Positions 9,026-19,236 of a stretch of DNA of 64,000 nt are shown in pieces. The DNA is from Alteromonas gracilis (GTDB lineage Bacteria; Pseudomonadota; Gammaproteobacteria; Enterobacterales; Alteromonadaceae), in assembly GCF_002993325.1 (NCBI RefSeq), contig NZ_PVNO01000026.1, positions 62,001-126,000 of the forward strand, read 5' to 3'. The notes beneath the pieces are model-generated. The model had not been told where the DNA came from, did not search any database, and saw only the letters and a program-made list of their open reading frames with translations. The translations under genes and the position numbers were made by a program. The first letter of the stretch is position 1. The number at the start of each line of letters is the position of its first letter.

Positions 9026-9481
9026 CTGAATAAATTTATTGCGAAGCGCACTGGCAATGCCGTTTCATTGATCCGCTACTATGCTAACGAAGAGTTAATT
9101 CCTTCTGTTCGCACTAGTGGAGGAAATAGAGTATTCCCTCGTTCTGTCATTCGCAGGGTGTCTTTTATTTTAATTGCGCAAAATATGGGTTACTCCCTTG
9201 CTCAAATAAAGAACCTGTTGTCTACACTTCCTGACAACAGGACGCCGACCCAATCTGATTGGGCGCAATTAAGCAGGGTGTTTAATCAGCATATTGAGGA
9301 AAAAATTACAGCACTGACCAGTCTAAAAACGTCATTAGAAGGGTGTATTGGATGTGGGGGTTTGTCATTAGAACGCTGTAGGCTTTACAATACCGACGAT
9401 AAAGTGGCAGCCCAAGGTAGTGGCGCCCAGTTGCTCGATGAAAACGTGCAATCTCAGTTTTTAGTTTCTCATAAAAAGTAG
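9026..9481 (+). CDS. soxR: SoxR-like MerR-family regulator, aberrant (no standard start, one cluster Cys missing)
   Basis: The reading frame aligns with E. coli SoxR along its whole length: FIAKRTGNAVSLIRYYANEE for the first helix-turn-helix, SGGNRVFPR, then the dimerisation helix, and NTDDKVAAQGSGAQLLDE at the end. Two oddities are visible. First, the homologous frame extends upstream of TTG 9068, which would cut the DNA-binding helix, yet no ATG, GTG or TTG is present; CTG 9026 is my best guess and gives 151 residues against 154 in E. coli. Second, the [2Fe-2S] motif reads CIGCGGLSLERC, so the third of four Cys ligands is Gly. It may be decaying or may sense differently. rlmF starts 7 bp downstream. 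Confidence 0.75.
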   Translation: MNKFIAKRTGNAVSLIRYYANEELIPSVRTSGGNRVFPRSVIRRVSFILIAQNMGYSLAQIKNLLSTLPDNRTPTQSDWAQLSRVFNQHIEEKITALTSLKTSLEGCIGCGGLSLERCRLYNTDDKVAAQGSGAQLLDENVQSQFLVSHKK

Positions 9482-9487
9482 CGCTTC

Positions 9488-10453
9488 ATGCACCCAAAAA
9501 ACCTTCATAAGAACGGCTATCCTATGGATGCGCTGTGCCAGTCATATCCGGCGCTTAAGCCGTTTCTCGTGCGTGCCAAAAGCGGCAATATAAGTATCGA
9601 TTTTACTAACCCCGAAGCGGTGAAAAAGCTTAATGCTGCCTTGCTTCACCACTATTACAAACTAGAATATTGGGATATCCCTGATGGCTACTTGTGTCCC
9701 CCTGTACCTGGCAGAGCAGATTACATTCACGGCATTGCAGGCTTACTAAAAACATCAGGCAGAGACCAACAGCCGGTTCTTGGATTGGATATTGGCGTTG
9801 GAGCTAATGCTATCTATCCAATTATTGGTGTCTCATCTTATAATTGGTCGTTCGTAGGAAGTGACGTGGACGATGCCGCAATAAAAAGTGCTAAAGCCAT
9901 TGCCGGTAAAAATAGTGTGTTAGCCAGTAAATTCAGCGTTCGCCAACAAACTAACAGCGCGCATATTTTTAAGGGGGTGATCGAAGAATCTGATCGCTTT
10001 ACCTTTACCATGTGTAACCCGCCGTTTCATAAATCCCCGCAAGAGGCGCTGTCTGGCACCCGTCGAAAAACATCTAATTTGAGCCGAAATAAACAAAAGC
10101 GAAGCGGAGCCAAGTTTGCTGGTAGTCAGGCGCAAAGTGTTGAGCGTCGCTTGTCATCAGCAGAACTCAAGAATAATGCTGCCAGAGGACAGGCCGTTAA
10201 CTTAAATTTTGCGGGTCAGGCCAATGAATTGTGGTGCGAAGGTGGAGAGCTTGCCTTCATTCAGCGAATGGTGCAAGAAAGCGTTTCGGTAAAAACTAAT
10301 GTGCAGTGGTTCACTTGTTTAGTGTCTAAAAGTGCACACGTAAAGCCAATTAGAACGAGTATAAATTACTATGGCGCTACTTCGTGTGAGGTTATAGAAA
10401 TGGAGCAGGGTAGTAAAATTAGTAGGTTTATAGCCTGGTCGTATTCTAACTAA
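9488..10453 (+). CDS. rlmF: 23S rRNA (adenine-1618-N6)-methyltransferase RlmF
   Basis: 321 residues. RlmF transfers a methyl group from S-adenosylmethionine to N6 of A1618 in 23S rRNA. The AdoMet-binding motif is LGLDIGVGANAIYP, and the amino-methyltransferase motif is NPPF in FTMCNPPFHKSPQEALSGTR, both typical. The N-terminal HPKNLHKNGYPMDAL and the basic stretch NLSRNKQKRSGAKFAG also fit the family. It starts 7 bp after the SoxR-like gene and may share its transcript. Length and motifs are complete, so it should be active. Confidence 0.93.
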   Translation: MHPKNLHKNGYPMDALCQSYPALKPFLVRAKSGNISIDFTNPEAVKKLNAALLHHYYKLEYWDIPDGYLCPPVPGRADYIHGIAGLLKTSGRDQQPVLGLDIGVGANAIYPIIGVSSYNWSFVGSDVDDAAIKSAKAIAGKNSVLASKFSVRQQTNSAHIFKGVIEESDRFTFTMCNPPFHKSPQEALSGTRRKTSNLSRNKQKRSGAKFAGSQAQSVERRLSSAELKNNAARGQAVNLNFAGQANELWCEGGELAFIQRMVQESVSVKTNVQWFTCLVSKSAHVKPIRTSINYYGATSCEVIEMEQGSKISRFIAWSYSN

Positions 10454-10604
10454 GGTTATACCAATGTAGGTTTGACAGATAAGTATGAATGGTCAAAACT
10501 TTACAAAATTTTAAACACTTATGTACCCGTGTTCATGAACTCTGTTGTGGTCTTCTTAATTCTACACTTCGTTTTATACCTTCAGAATAAAAGGCACTAG
10601 GAAA

Positions 10605-13600
10605 TTGTCTCATTCGTTTTATTTTATTCGATACGCTCTTTGCCTCTGTGTTCTTTTTGCATCTACTGTTTCGGGCAGTGAAAGCTACCGGGTGGAGCAA
10701 TGGTCTGTGTCTGGCGCGCCAACTTATGATATTGGGCAACGTGTTAGCGCCAAAGGTTTGCCGCAGATTTCTGTTAAAGCCATCGTCCGTGATAGCCGGA
10801 ATTTCATATGGATTGGGACCGAAAATGGTCTGGCGCGTTTTGATGGGCGAAATTTTGAATTTTTTAATACGGTTAACACGCCTGAGCTTGGCTCAAATTG
10901 GATAGAGGGTCTTTTCCTTGACGATATAGGTGATGTTTGGATCGCCACCCGCATTGGGCTTGTCCGTTACTCTAACGGCGAATTTTCCGCTATTGCTAGT
11001 GATTTGAATGGCGAGCCTGTTCAGCTAATTGTTTCAAGTAAGAAAGACAGAGCGTGGGCGATAACGACATCTTTGTGGAAAATACAAAAAAACACACTTC
11101 AGAACACTAAAGCTATTTCAGAGCAAATCTATCATCCTGTTTATCATAATCGACATCTCTGGTTTATTGATGCAGCAAATAATTTATTACAAGCGTCAGT
11201 CGGCGCGTCAATAGATATTGATTGCCGATATCAACTTGGGCTGACAACACCCGTTGATGGACTTATCGTAAAACAGAATACTGCATTTATTCTAAGTAAA
11301 ACGTCGCTACACCGTTATGAAGTTTCATCAGCAAACTGCGCTATCAAAAAACTCGAACGTTTAGATGACTTAGAAATCGTAAGTATTCATAACAGTCACT
11401 CGGATGGCATTGTTGCTGTTACCAACAAGGGTGAATTGTTTGACGTAGATACAAGTGGCAGCGGCGTTCGCAAAGCGTTGACGGATTATTTAGATAAGGC
11501 AGCGCTGATGGATGACGGCGTACTTTTTGATGATAATGGAACGTGGTTTTTAGGAAGCAAAACAAAAGGTCTTCAACTGTATTGGCCTACCAGTGTAAAG
11601 CGGGTGGATCAAAGCCAAGACATATCTCAATCTCGTGTGTGGTCTTTTTTCGCAACTGAAGACAATTTATATGCGGCTACAGATAGTGGCGTTTTCGCCA
11701 CTAATAACGGAGAACAATGGCGTTTATTGATTCCAGCCGATGAGTTAGAGGGAAACAGTGCATATAGTTTCTTTACTGATAGTAATGATTACTGGGTTGG
11801 TACTCGAAATGGCCTTTATATAAGGTCAACGGAGGGGGCCTTTTCTCGCTCAGATGTTCAGCTGGAAGGATTGCAAATTAATACGCTCTTTGCAGATGAA
11901 AACGTAGTTTATGTCGCTACAACGAAAGGGCTTTTTTCTTTTGATGGCATGGATGTAAGTTCGATACCAACGTTTGAAAGCCAATCTGTGCGCAGTATTC
12001 TTAAAACTAAAAACGAGGTTTTATGGGTAGGCACAGAAGCGGGGTTATTTAAAAAAGAGAATGGCGTTTGGGCTGAAGTTGATGTTCTTAATAGCGGCAA
12101 TATCTTCGTGTCGTCACTGCTTGAATATGGCGATGGGCAGTTGTTAGTCGCCACCTATGGCAAAGGGTTATTTCTGCTTGATAATAATAGTTGGCAGGCG
12201 TTTAACGTGAAAAACGGTCTGCCTTTTCAAGACCTCTTTGCTATACAAATACGCGGTAACAAACTGTGGCTTAGCGGCGCGAGCGGTATTGCTTCTATAC
12301 CGCTTAGTGAACTTGGCAACAAGCAATTGACCAGCGATGTAATCTTGCGTGATGACGGGACATTTAGCGCCCGTTCTGATCTCAGGTGCTGCAATGGGGC
12401 AGGAAACCACAGAGCAATCGTATTTAAAGATAAGTTATATTTACCTACCCTTGAAGGCGTTCTTTCAGTGGGGGATACAATAGCCCCTATGCACAACGGT
12501 CAAACGACCATCACTGGTGTTTATGTCGAGGGCGTGAGGCTTAATCAAAAATATGAAAAACTCAATCTAGGAAGAAAGCAAAACGTTGAAGTTGATTTCT
12601 CTGTAGCGACCTTTTCAAGCGAGACAACCCCAGAATATCGATACAGATTAGATAGCAGCGATTGGGTTTATGCTGGGCATAGAGAAGAGGCTTTTTTGGC
12701 AAAACTACCCGCGGGTGAAACGCGCTTCGAAGTGTCATCAAAAATTAACGGGGCAGGCTGGTCAAAACCAGACAGCGTTATTTTTTACGTAGAGCCTCAT
12801 TGGTGGGAATCGTCGTTGGCAAAAGCGCTTGGTTTGCTTGCTACTGTTGCAATGTTGTATGCGTTATATCTTCACAGAATAGCCAGATTTAGGCGCCGAA
12901 ACGAATTGTTGGAAGCTCGGGTGAAAGAGCGAACCCTTGCTTTTGAACGAGTGAATAACGAACTAAAGGTAAAAAATAAAGCGCTTGAGGAAGCAGTGTT
13001 AACTGATCCACTCACCGGTTTATACAATCGTAGAGCGGTTAATAGCTTCTTGCCAAACCTTTTAAGCATAGTTAATGAAAGGGCCGAACAGCATGCACAC
13101 ACTAACGAAAATAGTGAAACCTGCGCCATTTTTCTCATCGACCTAGACAATTTTAAACAGCTTAATGATACTTTTGGTCACGATAAAGGAGACGCGGTTC
13201 TATACAGCGTGTCTAAAGCATTACAACTGGTGTGCCGAAGCACTGATAAGCTCGTTAGGTGGGGCGGTGAAGAGTTTTTATTGGTAGTCCCATCAATAAA
13301 TAAAGACGATATAAACAAATTCAATAGGCGCTTGCATGAGTCAATTGAAAACCTTCATATTGCGCTCGAATTACCGACTTCAATTACTATGTCGATAGGG
13401 GTAACAACGCTTCCTTGGGATGACAGTGCTGTCGATGCAAGGTTATGGGAACATGCAGTATTAATTGCTGATTGGGCTTTATACCAAGTCAAGAACAACG
13501 GTAGAGATGGAACGTCTTTAGTGACTGCATCTCAAGAAATGGTTTTGTGGCCTGACTGGGGTGTGGAGGGGCTTTCCACAGCAAAAGAGAGAGGGCTATT

Positions 13601-13637
13601 ACAGTTGACCTTGTTAGGCGGTAATAGCCCTTTTTAA
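10605..13637 (+). CDS. Membrane-bound propeller sensor with C-terminal GGDEF domain
   Basis: 1010 residues. A signal peptide/anchor leads (YALCLCVLFASTVSGS). About 700 residues of two-component-type propeller repeats follow (for example NFIWIGTENGLARFDGRNFE and VLWVGTEAGLFKKENG), then a Y_Y_Y-like domain, a transmembrane helix at about 735-757, a coiled coil, and a GGDEF domain with RWGGEEF near residue 886. RSTD five residues before GGEEF is a proper I-site. It should sense a periplasmic ligand and make c-di-GMP. The start is TTG 10605 just after AGGAAA; no ATG is better placed. A terminator stem lies inside its last codons. Confidence 0.88.
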   Translation: MSHSFYFIRYALCLCVLFASTVSGSESYRVEQWSVSGAPTYDIGQRVSAKGLPQISVKAIVRDSRNFIWIGTENGLARFDGRNFEFFNTVNTPELGSNWIEGLFLDDIGDVWIATRIGLVRYSNGEFSAIASDLNGEPVQLIVSSKKDRAWAITTSLWKIQKNTLQNTKAISEQIYHPVYHNRHLWFIDAANNLLQASVGASIDIDCRYQLGLTTPVDGLIVKQNTAFILSKTSLHRYEVSSANCAIKKLERLDDLEIVSIHNSHSDGIVAVTNKGELFDVDTSGSGVRKALTDYLDKAALMDDGVLFDDNGTWFLGSKTKGLQLYWPTSVKRVDQSQDISQSRVWSFFATEDNLYAATDSGVFATNNGEQWRLLIPADELEGNSAYSFFTDSNDYWVGTRNGLYIRSTEGAFSRSDVQLEGLQINTLFADENVVYVATTKGLFSFDGMDVSSIPTFESQSVRSILKTKNEVLWVGTEAGLFKKENGVWAEVDVLNSGNIFVSSLLEYGDGQLLVATYGKGLFLLDNNSWQAFNVKNGLPFQDLFAIQIRGNKLWLSGASGIASIPLSELGNKQLTSDVILRDDGTFSARSDLRCCNGAGNHRAIVFKDKLYLPTLEGVLSVGDTIAPMHNGQTTITGVYVEGVRLNQKYEKLNLGRKQNVEVDFSVATFSSETTPEYRYRLDSSDWVYAGHREEAFLAKLPAGETRFEVSSKINGAGWSKPDSVIFYVEPHWWESSLAKALGLLATVAMLYALYLHRIARFRRRNELLEARVKERTLAFERVNNELKVKNKALEEAVLTDPLTGLYNRRAVNSFLPNLLSIVNERAEQHAHTNENSETCAIFLIDLDNFKQLNDTFGHDKGDAVLYSVSKALQLVCRSTDKLVRWGGEEFLLVVPSINKDDINKFNRRLHESIENLHIALELPTSITMSIGVTTLPWDDSAVDARLWEHAVLIADWALYQVKNNGRDGTSLVTASQEMVLWPDWGVEGLSTAKERGLLQLTLLGGNSPF
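13592..13635 (+). terminator. Terminator embedded in the end of the propeller-GGDEF gene
   Basis: AGGGCTATTAC (13592-13602) pairs perfectly with GTAATAGCCCT (13621-13631), followed by five T. The right arm encodes the last residues and the T-run reaches into the stop codon, so the terminator is part of the coding sequence. It also separates this gene from the convergent porin gene. Confidence 0.8.
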
Positions 13638-13661
13638 ATGACCTTAGACTGCTTATTTTGT

Positions 13662-14384
13662 TTAGAAGCTAAACGTTTTGGTTACGCCGAACACAATTCG
13701 TTCGTCAGCGGTATCTATATCAAGGTTCGTATTTTCTGCGGCAATTTCGAAATCTAAACCTTTATAGCTTGTTTGGTACGCTAAACGGTAGTGATAAAAC
13801 GATGTATTGTCATCACGCCACACCCAGGTGTCGCTATCTAGCGAGTTAGACACATCAAAGCTTGCGCGTAAGTTATGGTTTGGCGCAAGTTCGAAGGTAT
13901 GGGCAACCATTGCAACGGTATGTCTTGAGCCTGTCCCGAAGTAATCCCACGTGTACCAGACATTAAGCTCTGTATTACCGTAGTCGCTTGCATAGCCAAA
14001 CTTAGTATAAACTTCTGGATAATTACCGTCGCTTGAGTCGTCACCACCGTGGTAAGAATAATAAGCGATACCATAGTCAATGCTGATAGCGTCAGTAAGC
14101 ATTTGATAGCGCCCTACGTAGGCATCCCACTCAAGGTTGGTATCGCCACCGAAATCTACGTTAGATGCCCATGTGCCAGCATACATGCCGTTTTCAAAAG
14201 CTTTATCGATACCACCTTGAAGTGCAGGATCATTTTGAGTTTGGCTTAAGCCATTAAAGGTGTAATCAGAGACAGCAGAAATATTTGCGCTCCAGTCAGC
14301 AAGCGACCCTGATGAGTATAGCACTGCAACAATAGCACTAGTAACGATGCGGATGGATGCTTGAAAAGCATTGCGTTTTTTCAT
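13662..14384 (-). CDS. TorF-family putative porin
   Basis: 240 residues with a signal peptide ending near SSGSLA, then alternating beta strands ending in aromatic FSF, as in outer-membrane barrels. The start of the mature protein, SDYTFNGLSQTQNDPALQGG, is the signature of the TIGR02001/TorF family as I recall it. It lies downstream of betT on the same strand, 192 bp away. A hairpin between them suggests only partial read-through. Its place at the end of the choline genes makes a role in outer-membrane uptake of choline or betaine possible, but family members occur in many contexts. Confidence 0.75.
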   Translation of the reverse strand: MKKRNAFQASIRIVTSAIVAVLYSSGSLADWSANISAVSDYTFNGLSQTQNDPALQGGIDKAFENGMYAGTWASNVDFGGDTNLEWDAYVGRYQMLTDAISIDYGIAYYSYHGGDDSSDGNYPEVYTKFGYASDYGNTELNVWYTWDYFGTGSRHTVAMVAHTFELAPNHNLRASFDVSNSLDSDTWVWRDDNTSFYHYRLAYQTSYKGLDFEIAAENTNLDIDTADERIVFGVTKTFSF

Positions 14385-14533
14385 TATTAAACACCTGTTT
14401 TTTCGTTATTGTGTTATCCACGATCCCTTATTTCAATTGCGCTTATACCCAAGCTATAGGCGCAACTACGCTCGTTTATCTAAAAGGTAAACTACTCAAT
14501 ATAAGATAAGGAACCGTGCTGTTCTTTCGCGTA

Positions 14534-14563
14534 ACTGACCTTTACCGCGTTGCAAAGGTCAGT
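14534..14563 (-). terminator. Strong hairpin just after betT
   Basis: ACTGACCTTT (14534-14543) and AAAGGTCAGT (14554-14563) form a perfect 10-bp stem with a 10-base loop, 13 bases beyond the betT stop. No T-run follows on the minus strand, so it may protect the 3' end or attenuate read-through into the porin gene rather than stop transcription fully. Confidence 0.5.
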
Positions 14564-14576
14564 AGACGCTATTTCA

Positions 14577-15794
14577 CTAATTTAAGTTTTCTATTTTTGT
14601 GAAGTCGATTTTGTTTTCTTTTGGCGAGGTTTTGATAGTCGTCACTGATTTAAACTTCTGACTCAATATAAAACCAAAGCAGCTAAAGAAGACGGCGATA
14701 ACCAGCGCACCTACCCATTGTATTTGTAAGAAGTCTAGCTTAAATAAAAGAGTAAGCAGCGAAAGTGCGACAATATTTAACGCAATATAGTTACCTTTAC
14801 CTATGCGCTCAACGGTCATATTGAGATTATCAGTGTAGAGCCTTATGAGTGAATCGAGAGAGTTGATCACAAAGACAATACCGACAAATACCATCGCCAT
14901 GTTCGTTATTCCTTCAGTTGGGATACCTGCACTATGGTAGTGGTAAAGGACGGAGAACCAGGCTGCGATTGGTATAGATGGAATGACCATCATTGCCAAC
15001 ATGACTTGATAGGTTTTGAGACCACCCACAAAGCGCGACGTAAATTGGCCTATCATGATGCTCCAACTAAACCACCAGAATAAGTAAAACTCGTGGTATT
15101 CGTTAATAGGTAATACAAAGTTGTCGATGTTGGCAAAATAACCGCCAATCAAACCTAAATTAGCGAAGTACGCCGACATCTCACTTTCACCAAATACAAA
15201 GGCCGCCGCCCACATGCCGACAATTAAGGCGATAAATACCCATGTGGTGGTAAGGCTTAAAATACGAACATATTTAATGCTGGTACTTGAATAAACGGCA
15301 AAGGCGATAGCTGCAAATACAATCAAATAGAACGCGGGGACTACTGATTCACCGTCTCCCATCGATGGTAAATACCACGGTAAATTTGACAGGAGTAAGA
15401 ACGCTGTGAACGCACAGGTGCCGATGATCACCACATTGTTGACGAATTTAACTAGCGGTAGCTCAAAAAACTTAACTTTTGGCTCGATTACGCAGAAATA
15501 AAAACAAGTAAGAAAGTAAAACCCCCAAATTAAGAAACCCCAAAAACCAAACTCGATAGCCAGTGGATTGGTGAATGCGTATTCAGGACTTGCGCTTATG
15601 TCAGCATAACCCGCAAATTCAGTGAGCGGGAACATGATAAGGCCCACGTCTAAACCCGAGGTAAAAAGAATAGCGATAAAGGTAAAGGTTCTGACTGGCG
15701 TTACGCCAACCACTTTCATATTGCCCCATTTATATAAAATGTAGGCTACAGAAAGCAGAGTGAAAATAATGCCTGCACTAAGCCATACTGTCAT
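14577..15794 (-). CDS. betT: BCCT-family choline/betaine transporter, short form
   Basis: 405 residues with about 11 predicted membrane helices. The Trp-rich signature of the betaine/carnitine/choline transporter family is seen in FYLFWWFSWSIMIGQFTSRF. BCCT proteins are usually 500-700 residues; this one is short, mainly lacking long terminal tails. ATG 15794 is chosen over upstream in-frame codons because GGGAGG lies 7 bases before it and the first helix starts at once. It follows betA by 158 bp on the same strand, so choline uptake for the downstream oxidation is the likely role. Choline specificity is inferred from context; the symbol is provisional. Confidence 0.75.
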   Translation of the reverse strand: MTVWLSAGIIFTLLSVAYILYKWGNMKVVGVTPVRTFTFIAILFTSGLDVGLIMFPLTEFAGYADISASPEYAFTNPLAIEFGFWGFLIWGFYFLTCFYFCVIEPKVKFFELPLVKFVNNVVIIGTCAFTAFLLLSNLPWYLPSMGDGESVVPAFYLIVFAAIAFAVYSSTSIKYVRILSLTTTWVFIALIVGMWAAAFVFGESEMSAYFANLGLIGGYFANIDNFVLPINEYHEFYLFWWFSWSIMIGQFTSRFVGGLKTYQVMLAMMVIPSIPIAAWFSVLYHYHSAGIPTEGITNMAMVFVGIVFVINSLDSLIRLYTDNLNMTVERIGKGNYIALNIVALSLLTLLFKLDFLQIQWVGALVIAVFFSCFGFILSQKFKSVTTIKTSPKENKIDFTKIENLN

Positions 15795-15952
15795 TATCAC
15801 CCTCCCAGTATTGATAAAAATAAAACATGTTTTTTCCTTTTTTTTCGTTATTAAACTGTCCACCCAATTAAACGTTACAGCCTTAAGACAGTAGCGTAAA
15901 AGCACTGTGGAAGGTGCGCGATCAGGCACACTGGTGCAAAATTATTTAAAGA

Positions 15953-17605
15953 CTAGCGTTGCTCGGTTTGCCACTTCGGATGAATATCAACCGCTACATT
16001 CTGTGGTGGCAAAGCTGGTTTGCCTAAAATCATATCCGCGGCCTTTTCCGCTACCATGATGGTTGGCGCATTTAGGTTTCCATTAGGAATCGTCGGAAAA
16101 ATAGATGAATCCACTACGCGCAAACCTTCAATGCCATGCACATTGGTTCTAGAATCTACTACCGCCATGTCATCTTCGCCCATTTTGCATGAACATGATG
16201 GATGGTAAGCACTTTCAACGGCTTCACGCACGAAGGCATCTATTTCTTCATCCGTCTGAATGTGCTCGCCAGGCTGAATTTCGCCGTCTCTGAAGTCGTC
16301 GAATGCTGACTGTGCGATGATTTCTCTTGTAAGTCTTACGCATGCTCTAAACCCTTCAATATCATCTTGATGCTGCAAGTAGTTAAACAGGATTTTAGGC
16401 GGTACCGTCGGGTCGGCCGACTGGATGGTAACGCTACCTCTACTTTTGGGTTTGTTATGACCTACGTGCACTTGAAAGCCATCACCGTCGAATGCTGATT
16501 TACCGTCATAACGGATAGCCGCGGGTAAAAAGTGGTACTGGATATCAGGCCATTCTACGTCTGCTTTCGAGCGAATAAACGCACAAGATTCAAAATGATT
16601 CGTTGCACCTAAGCCAGAACGGTTTAACAGCCAGCGCGCGCCGATAAGCCCTTTTGAAATTAGGCCCAGCTTGCGATTTAACGTAATGGATTGCTTGCAC
16701 TTGTACTGGAAATAAAATTCCAAATGATCCTGCAGGTTTTGGCCCACACCCGGCAGGTGATGCTTAACCTCAATGCCTGCTTTTTCAAGAATATCCTTAT
16801 CGCCGATACCGGAAAGTTGCAGGATGTGCGGCGAACCGATAGAGCCTGCGCTCAAGATCACTTCATTCGAAGTAGCTGCAGTTTCGGTTTTACCATTAAC
16901 CACATACTCAACACCTTTCGCGACCTTATCTTCTAGCACTACCTTAGTAACTAGCGCGCCGGTAACTATCGTTAAATTCTTGCGCGATTTAACCGGGTCA
17001 AGATACTCACGGCTTGCTGAACTGCGCACGCCGTCTTTCACGGTCATATGCATCGGCCCAAAGCCTTCTTGTTGCTTGCCGTTATAATCGCTAGTGATGT
17101 CGTATCCGGCCTGTTCGCCAGCTTTAATGAAGGCCGTGTAAAGCGGATTCTTCATTTCGTTGCCGTTGTTAACGCCGAGTTCGCCATTGCCACCACGATA
17201 AGCGTCGTTGCCCTTATACCAGGTTTCCGCTTTTTGAAAATAAGGTAGGCAGGCCTGATAATTCCAGCCCTCTGCGCCGTGAGCTTCCCATTCATCGAAG
17301 TCTTTAGCGTGGCCGCGAACGTATACCATTCCGTTAATGGATGATGAACCGCCCAGCACTTTTCCACGTGGACAGTGCATTTCACGATTGTTTAGATACG
17401 GCTCTTTTTCAGTGTTAAATTGCCACGCGTACTTGTCGGTATTCATAGGAATAGACAGCGCTGTTGGCATCTTAATGAAAATGCTTTTGTCTGAGCCACC
17501 GGTTTCAAGCAGCAGCACCTTGTGTTTCGGATTCTCTGACAGGCGGTTAGCCAGCACACAGCCGGCTGAACCTGCACCCACGATAATGTAATCAAATGTC
17601 TGCAT
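15953..17605 (-). CDS. betA: Choline dehydrogenase
   Basis: 550 residues, the usual BetA length. A GMC flavoprotein oxidises choline to betaine aldehyde at the membrane with FAD. The FAD-binding motif [19 protein letters not shown] is at the N-terminus. GMC signatures follow ([19 protein letters not shown] and [17 protein letters not shown]), and the C-terminal active-site region is [10 protein letters not shown] with [20 protein letters not shown]. It starts 21 bp after betB, clearly in the same operon. Confidence 0.93.
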   Translation of the reverse strand: MQTFDYIIVGAGSAGCVLANRLSENPKHKVLLLETGGSDKSIFIKMPTALSIPMNTDKYAWQFNTEKEPYLNNREMHCPRGKVLGGSSSINGMVYVRGHAKDFDEWEAHGAEGWNYQACLPYFQKAETWYKGNDAYRGGNGELGVNNGNEMKNPLYTAFIKAGEQAGYDITSDYNGKQQEGFGPMHMTVKDGVRSSASREYLDPVKSRKNLTIVTGALVTKVVLEDKVAKGVEYVVNGKTETAATSNEVILSAGSIGSPHILQLSGIGDKDILEKAGIEVKHHLPGVGQNLQDHLEFYFQYKCKQSITLNRKLGLISKGLIGARWLLNRSGLGATNHFESCAFIRSKADVEWPDIQYHFLPAAIRYDGKSAFDGDGFQVHVGHNKPKSRGSVTIQSADPTVPPKILFNYLQHQDDIEGFRACVRLTREIIAQSAFDDFRDGEIQPGEHIQTDEEIDAFVREAVESAYHPSCSCKMGEDDMAVVDSRTNVHGIEGLRVVDSSIFPTIPNGNLNAPTIMVAEKAADMILGKPALPPQNVAVDIHPKWQTEQR

Positions 17606-17626
17606 ATGTACTCCTAAAATGGCTTC

Positions 17627-19093
17627 TTAAAACGGGCTTTCGATTTGGCTCATACCCACGTAAACCGACTTGGTTTGTGTGTAGCTATTAAGCGTTTCGA
17701 CGCCATTTTCCCGGCCAATACCTGACTGTTTATAACCGCCTACGGGCATTTCAGCAGGAGAGTTGCCATATGCATTAATCCAGCAAATACCAGCTTGTAG
17801 CTGATGGATAACGCGGTGCGCGCGCTGAATATCTTTGCTAAACACACCGGCGGCTAAACCTAGCTCGGTGCCGTTGGCGCGTTCTATCACCTCATCTTCA
17901 TCATCGAAAACCAACACACTCATCACCGGGCCAAAGATCTCTTCTTTAACGATGGTCATATCGTCGGTGCAATCTGTGAAAATGGTGGGCTCTACAAAGA
18001 AGCCATTGGGTGCAGATTCAGGAGACGCCGCGTTACCACCGGTTAGTAGTGTTGCACCTTCTTCTTTACCTTTGGCTATATAGCCAAGTACTAACTCTTG
18101 ATGTTTCTTAGAGATAAGAGCGCCAAGGTTTACATTAGGATCTAATGGATCGCCCATGATGATGTTGTTTTCAGTACGAGTCTTAAGCTCATCAATGAAG
18201 GCTTGATACACAGAACGCTGAACAAAAACACGGGTGCAATTTGTACAAATCTCACCCTGTGTATAGAAGTTTCCTAACATAGCTGCACTTACGGCTTGGC
18301 TTATATCAGCGTCTTCAAACACTAGCAGCGGCGATTTACCACCAAGCTCCATCGTAACGTCTTTCAAGTTAGATGCGGCTGCGCTTTGCATTACCTTTTT
18401 GCCTGTGCCTACTTCGCCGGTGAACGACACTTTTTCAATGTCAGGGCTTGTTGTCAGCCACTGACCGACCTCTGCTGCGCCTTGTACTACATTGAATACG
18501 CCAGCAGGTACGCCTGCATCAATAAAGACTTCCGCCAACTTAAGTGCACCCATTGGGGTCTCTTCAGACGGCTTAAAAATAAAGGCATTACCTGCAGCAA
18601 GTGCTGGACCTGACTTCCAACAGGCGATTTGAATAGGGTAGTTCCATGCGCCAATGCCAGCGCAAATACCTAGGGCTTCTTTACGAGTATAGAAAAAGTC
18701 GCCGCCCACAGGCTGCTGAGTTCCTAACTGAGTAGGGGCAAGTCCTGCATAATACTCAATAACATCAGCGCCAGTTTCAATGTCAACACAGTCCGCTTCT
18801 TGAATGGGTTTTCCGGTATCGAGGACTTCAAGTTTAGCTAACTCGTCATTACGCTCACGAAGCAGAGCAACCGCTTTATTTAGAATGCGGGTTCTCTCTA
18901 TCGGCATCATTGCCGACCACACCGCAAATCCCTCTTTAGCGCTCTTGATTGCTTCTTGTTGAATGAACTCATCAGCCACTTCTACGTGGTAAATTACTTC
19001 ACCGGTTGCGGGGTTGGTTACTGCAAAGGTTTCTTTGCTTTTGTTTGCCATCGGCTTGCCGTGAATGAAATTCTGATAAGTCGGTAATGACAT
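17627..19093 (-). CDS. betB: Betaine aldehyde dehydrogenase
   Basis: 488 residues. NAD(P)-dependent oxidation of betaine aldehyde to glycine betaine, the compatible solute. The catalytic Glu lies in [17 protein letters not shown] and the catalytic Cys in [32 protein letters not shown] and [13 protein letters not shown] form the cofactor pocket. This is the first gene of the bet operon. TAGGAG precedes the ATG. No betI repressor gene is adjacent, which is unlike enterobacteria, but two operator-like elements lie in the upstream region. Confidence 0.93.
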   Translation of the reverse strand: MSLPTYQNFIHGKPMANKSKETFAVTNPATGEVIYHVEVADEFIQQEAIKSAKEGFAVWSAMMPIERTRILNKAVALLRERNDELAKLEVLDTGKPIQEADCVDIETGADVIEYYAGLAPTQLGTQQPVGGDFFYTRKEALGICAGIGAWNYPIQIACWKSGPALAAGNAFIFKPSEETPMGALKLAEVFIDAGVPAGVFNVVQGAAEVGQWLTTSPDIEKVSFTGEVGTGKKVMQSAAASNLKDVTMELGGKSPLLVFEDADISQAVSAAMLGNFYTQGEICTNCTRVFVQRSVYQAFIDELKTRTENNIIMGDPLDPNVNLGALISKKHQELVLGYIAKGKEEGATLLTGGNAASPESAPNGFFVEPTIFTDCTDDMTIVKEEIFGPVMSVLVFDDEDEVIERANGTELGLAAGVFSKDIQRAHRVIHQLQAGICWINAYGNSPAEMPVGGYKQSGIGRENGVETLNSYTQTKSVYVGMSQIESPF

Positions 19094-19187
19094 GCATAAA
19101 CTCCTACTTTAAAAAAAGGTGCTGAATATACTCACCAATAGATTGCGAGAAAAAACCTGATACACGAACTTCGTTTCAAAACAATGA

Positions 19188-19236
19188 ATAGTGCTGAAAC
19201 TATTTCTTTATACGAAGGACGCTTAGTTAGTATCAA
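19188..19236 (-). promoter_or_regulatory. Proximal bet promoter with operator-like palindrome at the start site
   Basis: On the minus strand, TTGATA (19236-19231), an 18-bp spacer and TATAAA (19212-19207) form a good sigma-70 promoter. Just downstream, covering the expected start near 19200, lies the palindrome that reads ATAGTGCTGAAACTAT on the plus strand (19188-19203). A protein bound there would block initiation. The same element recurs in the distal promoter. Confidence 0.6.
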
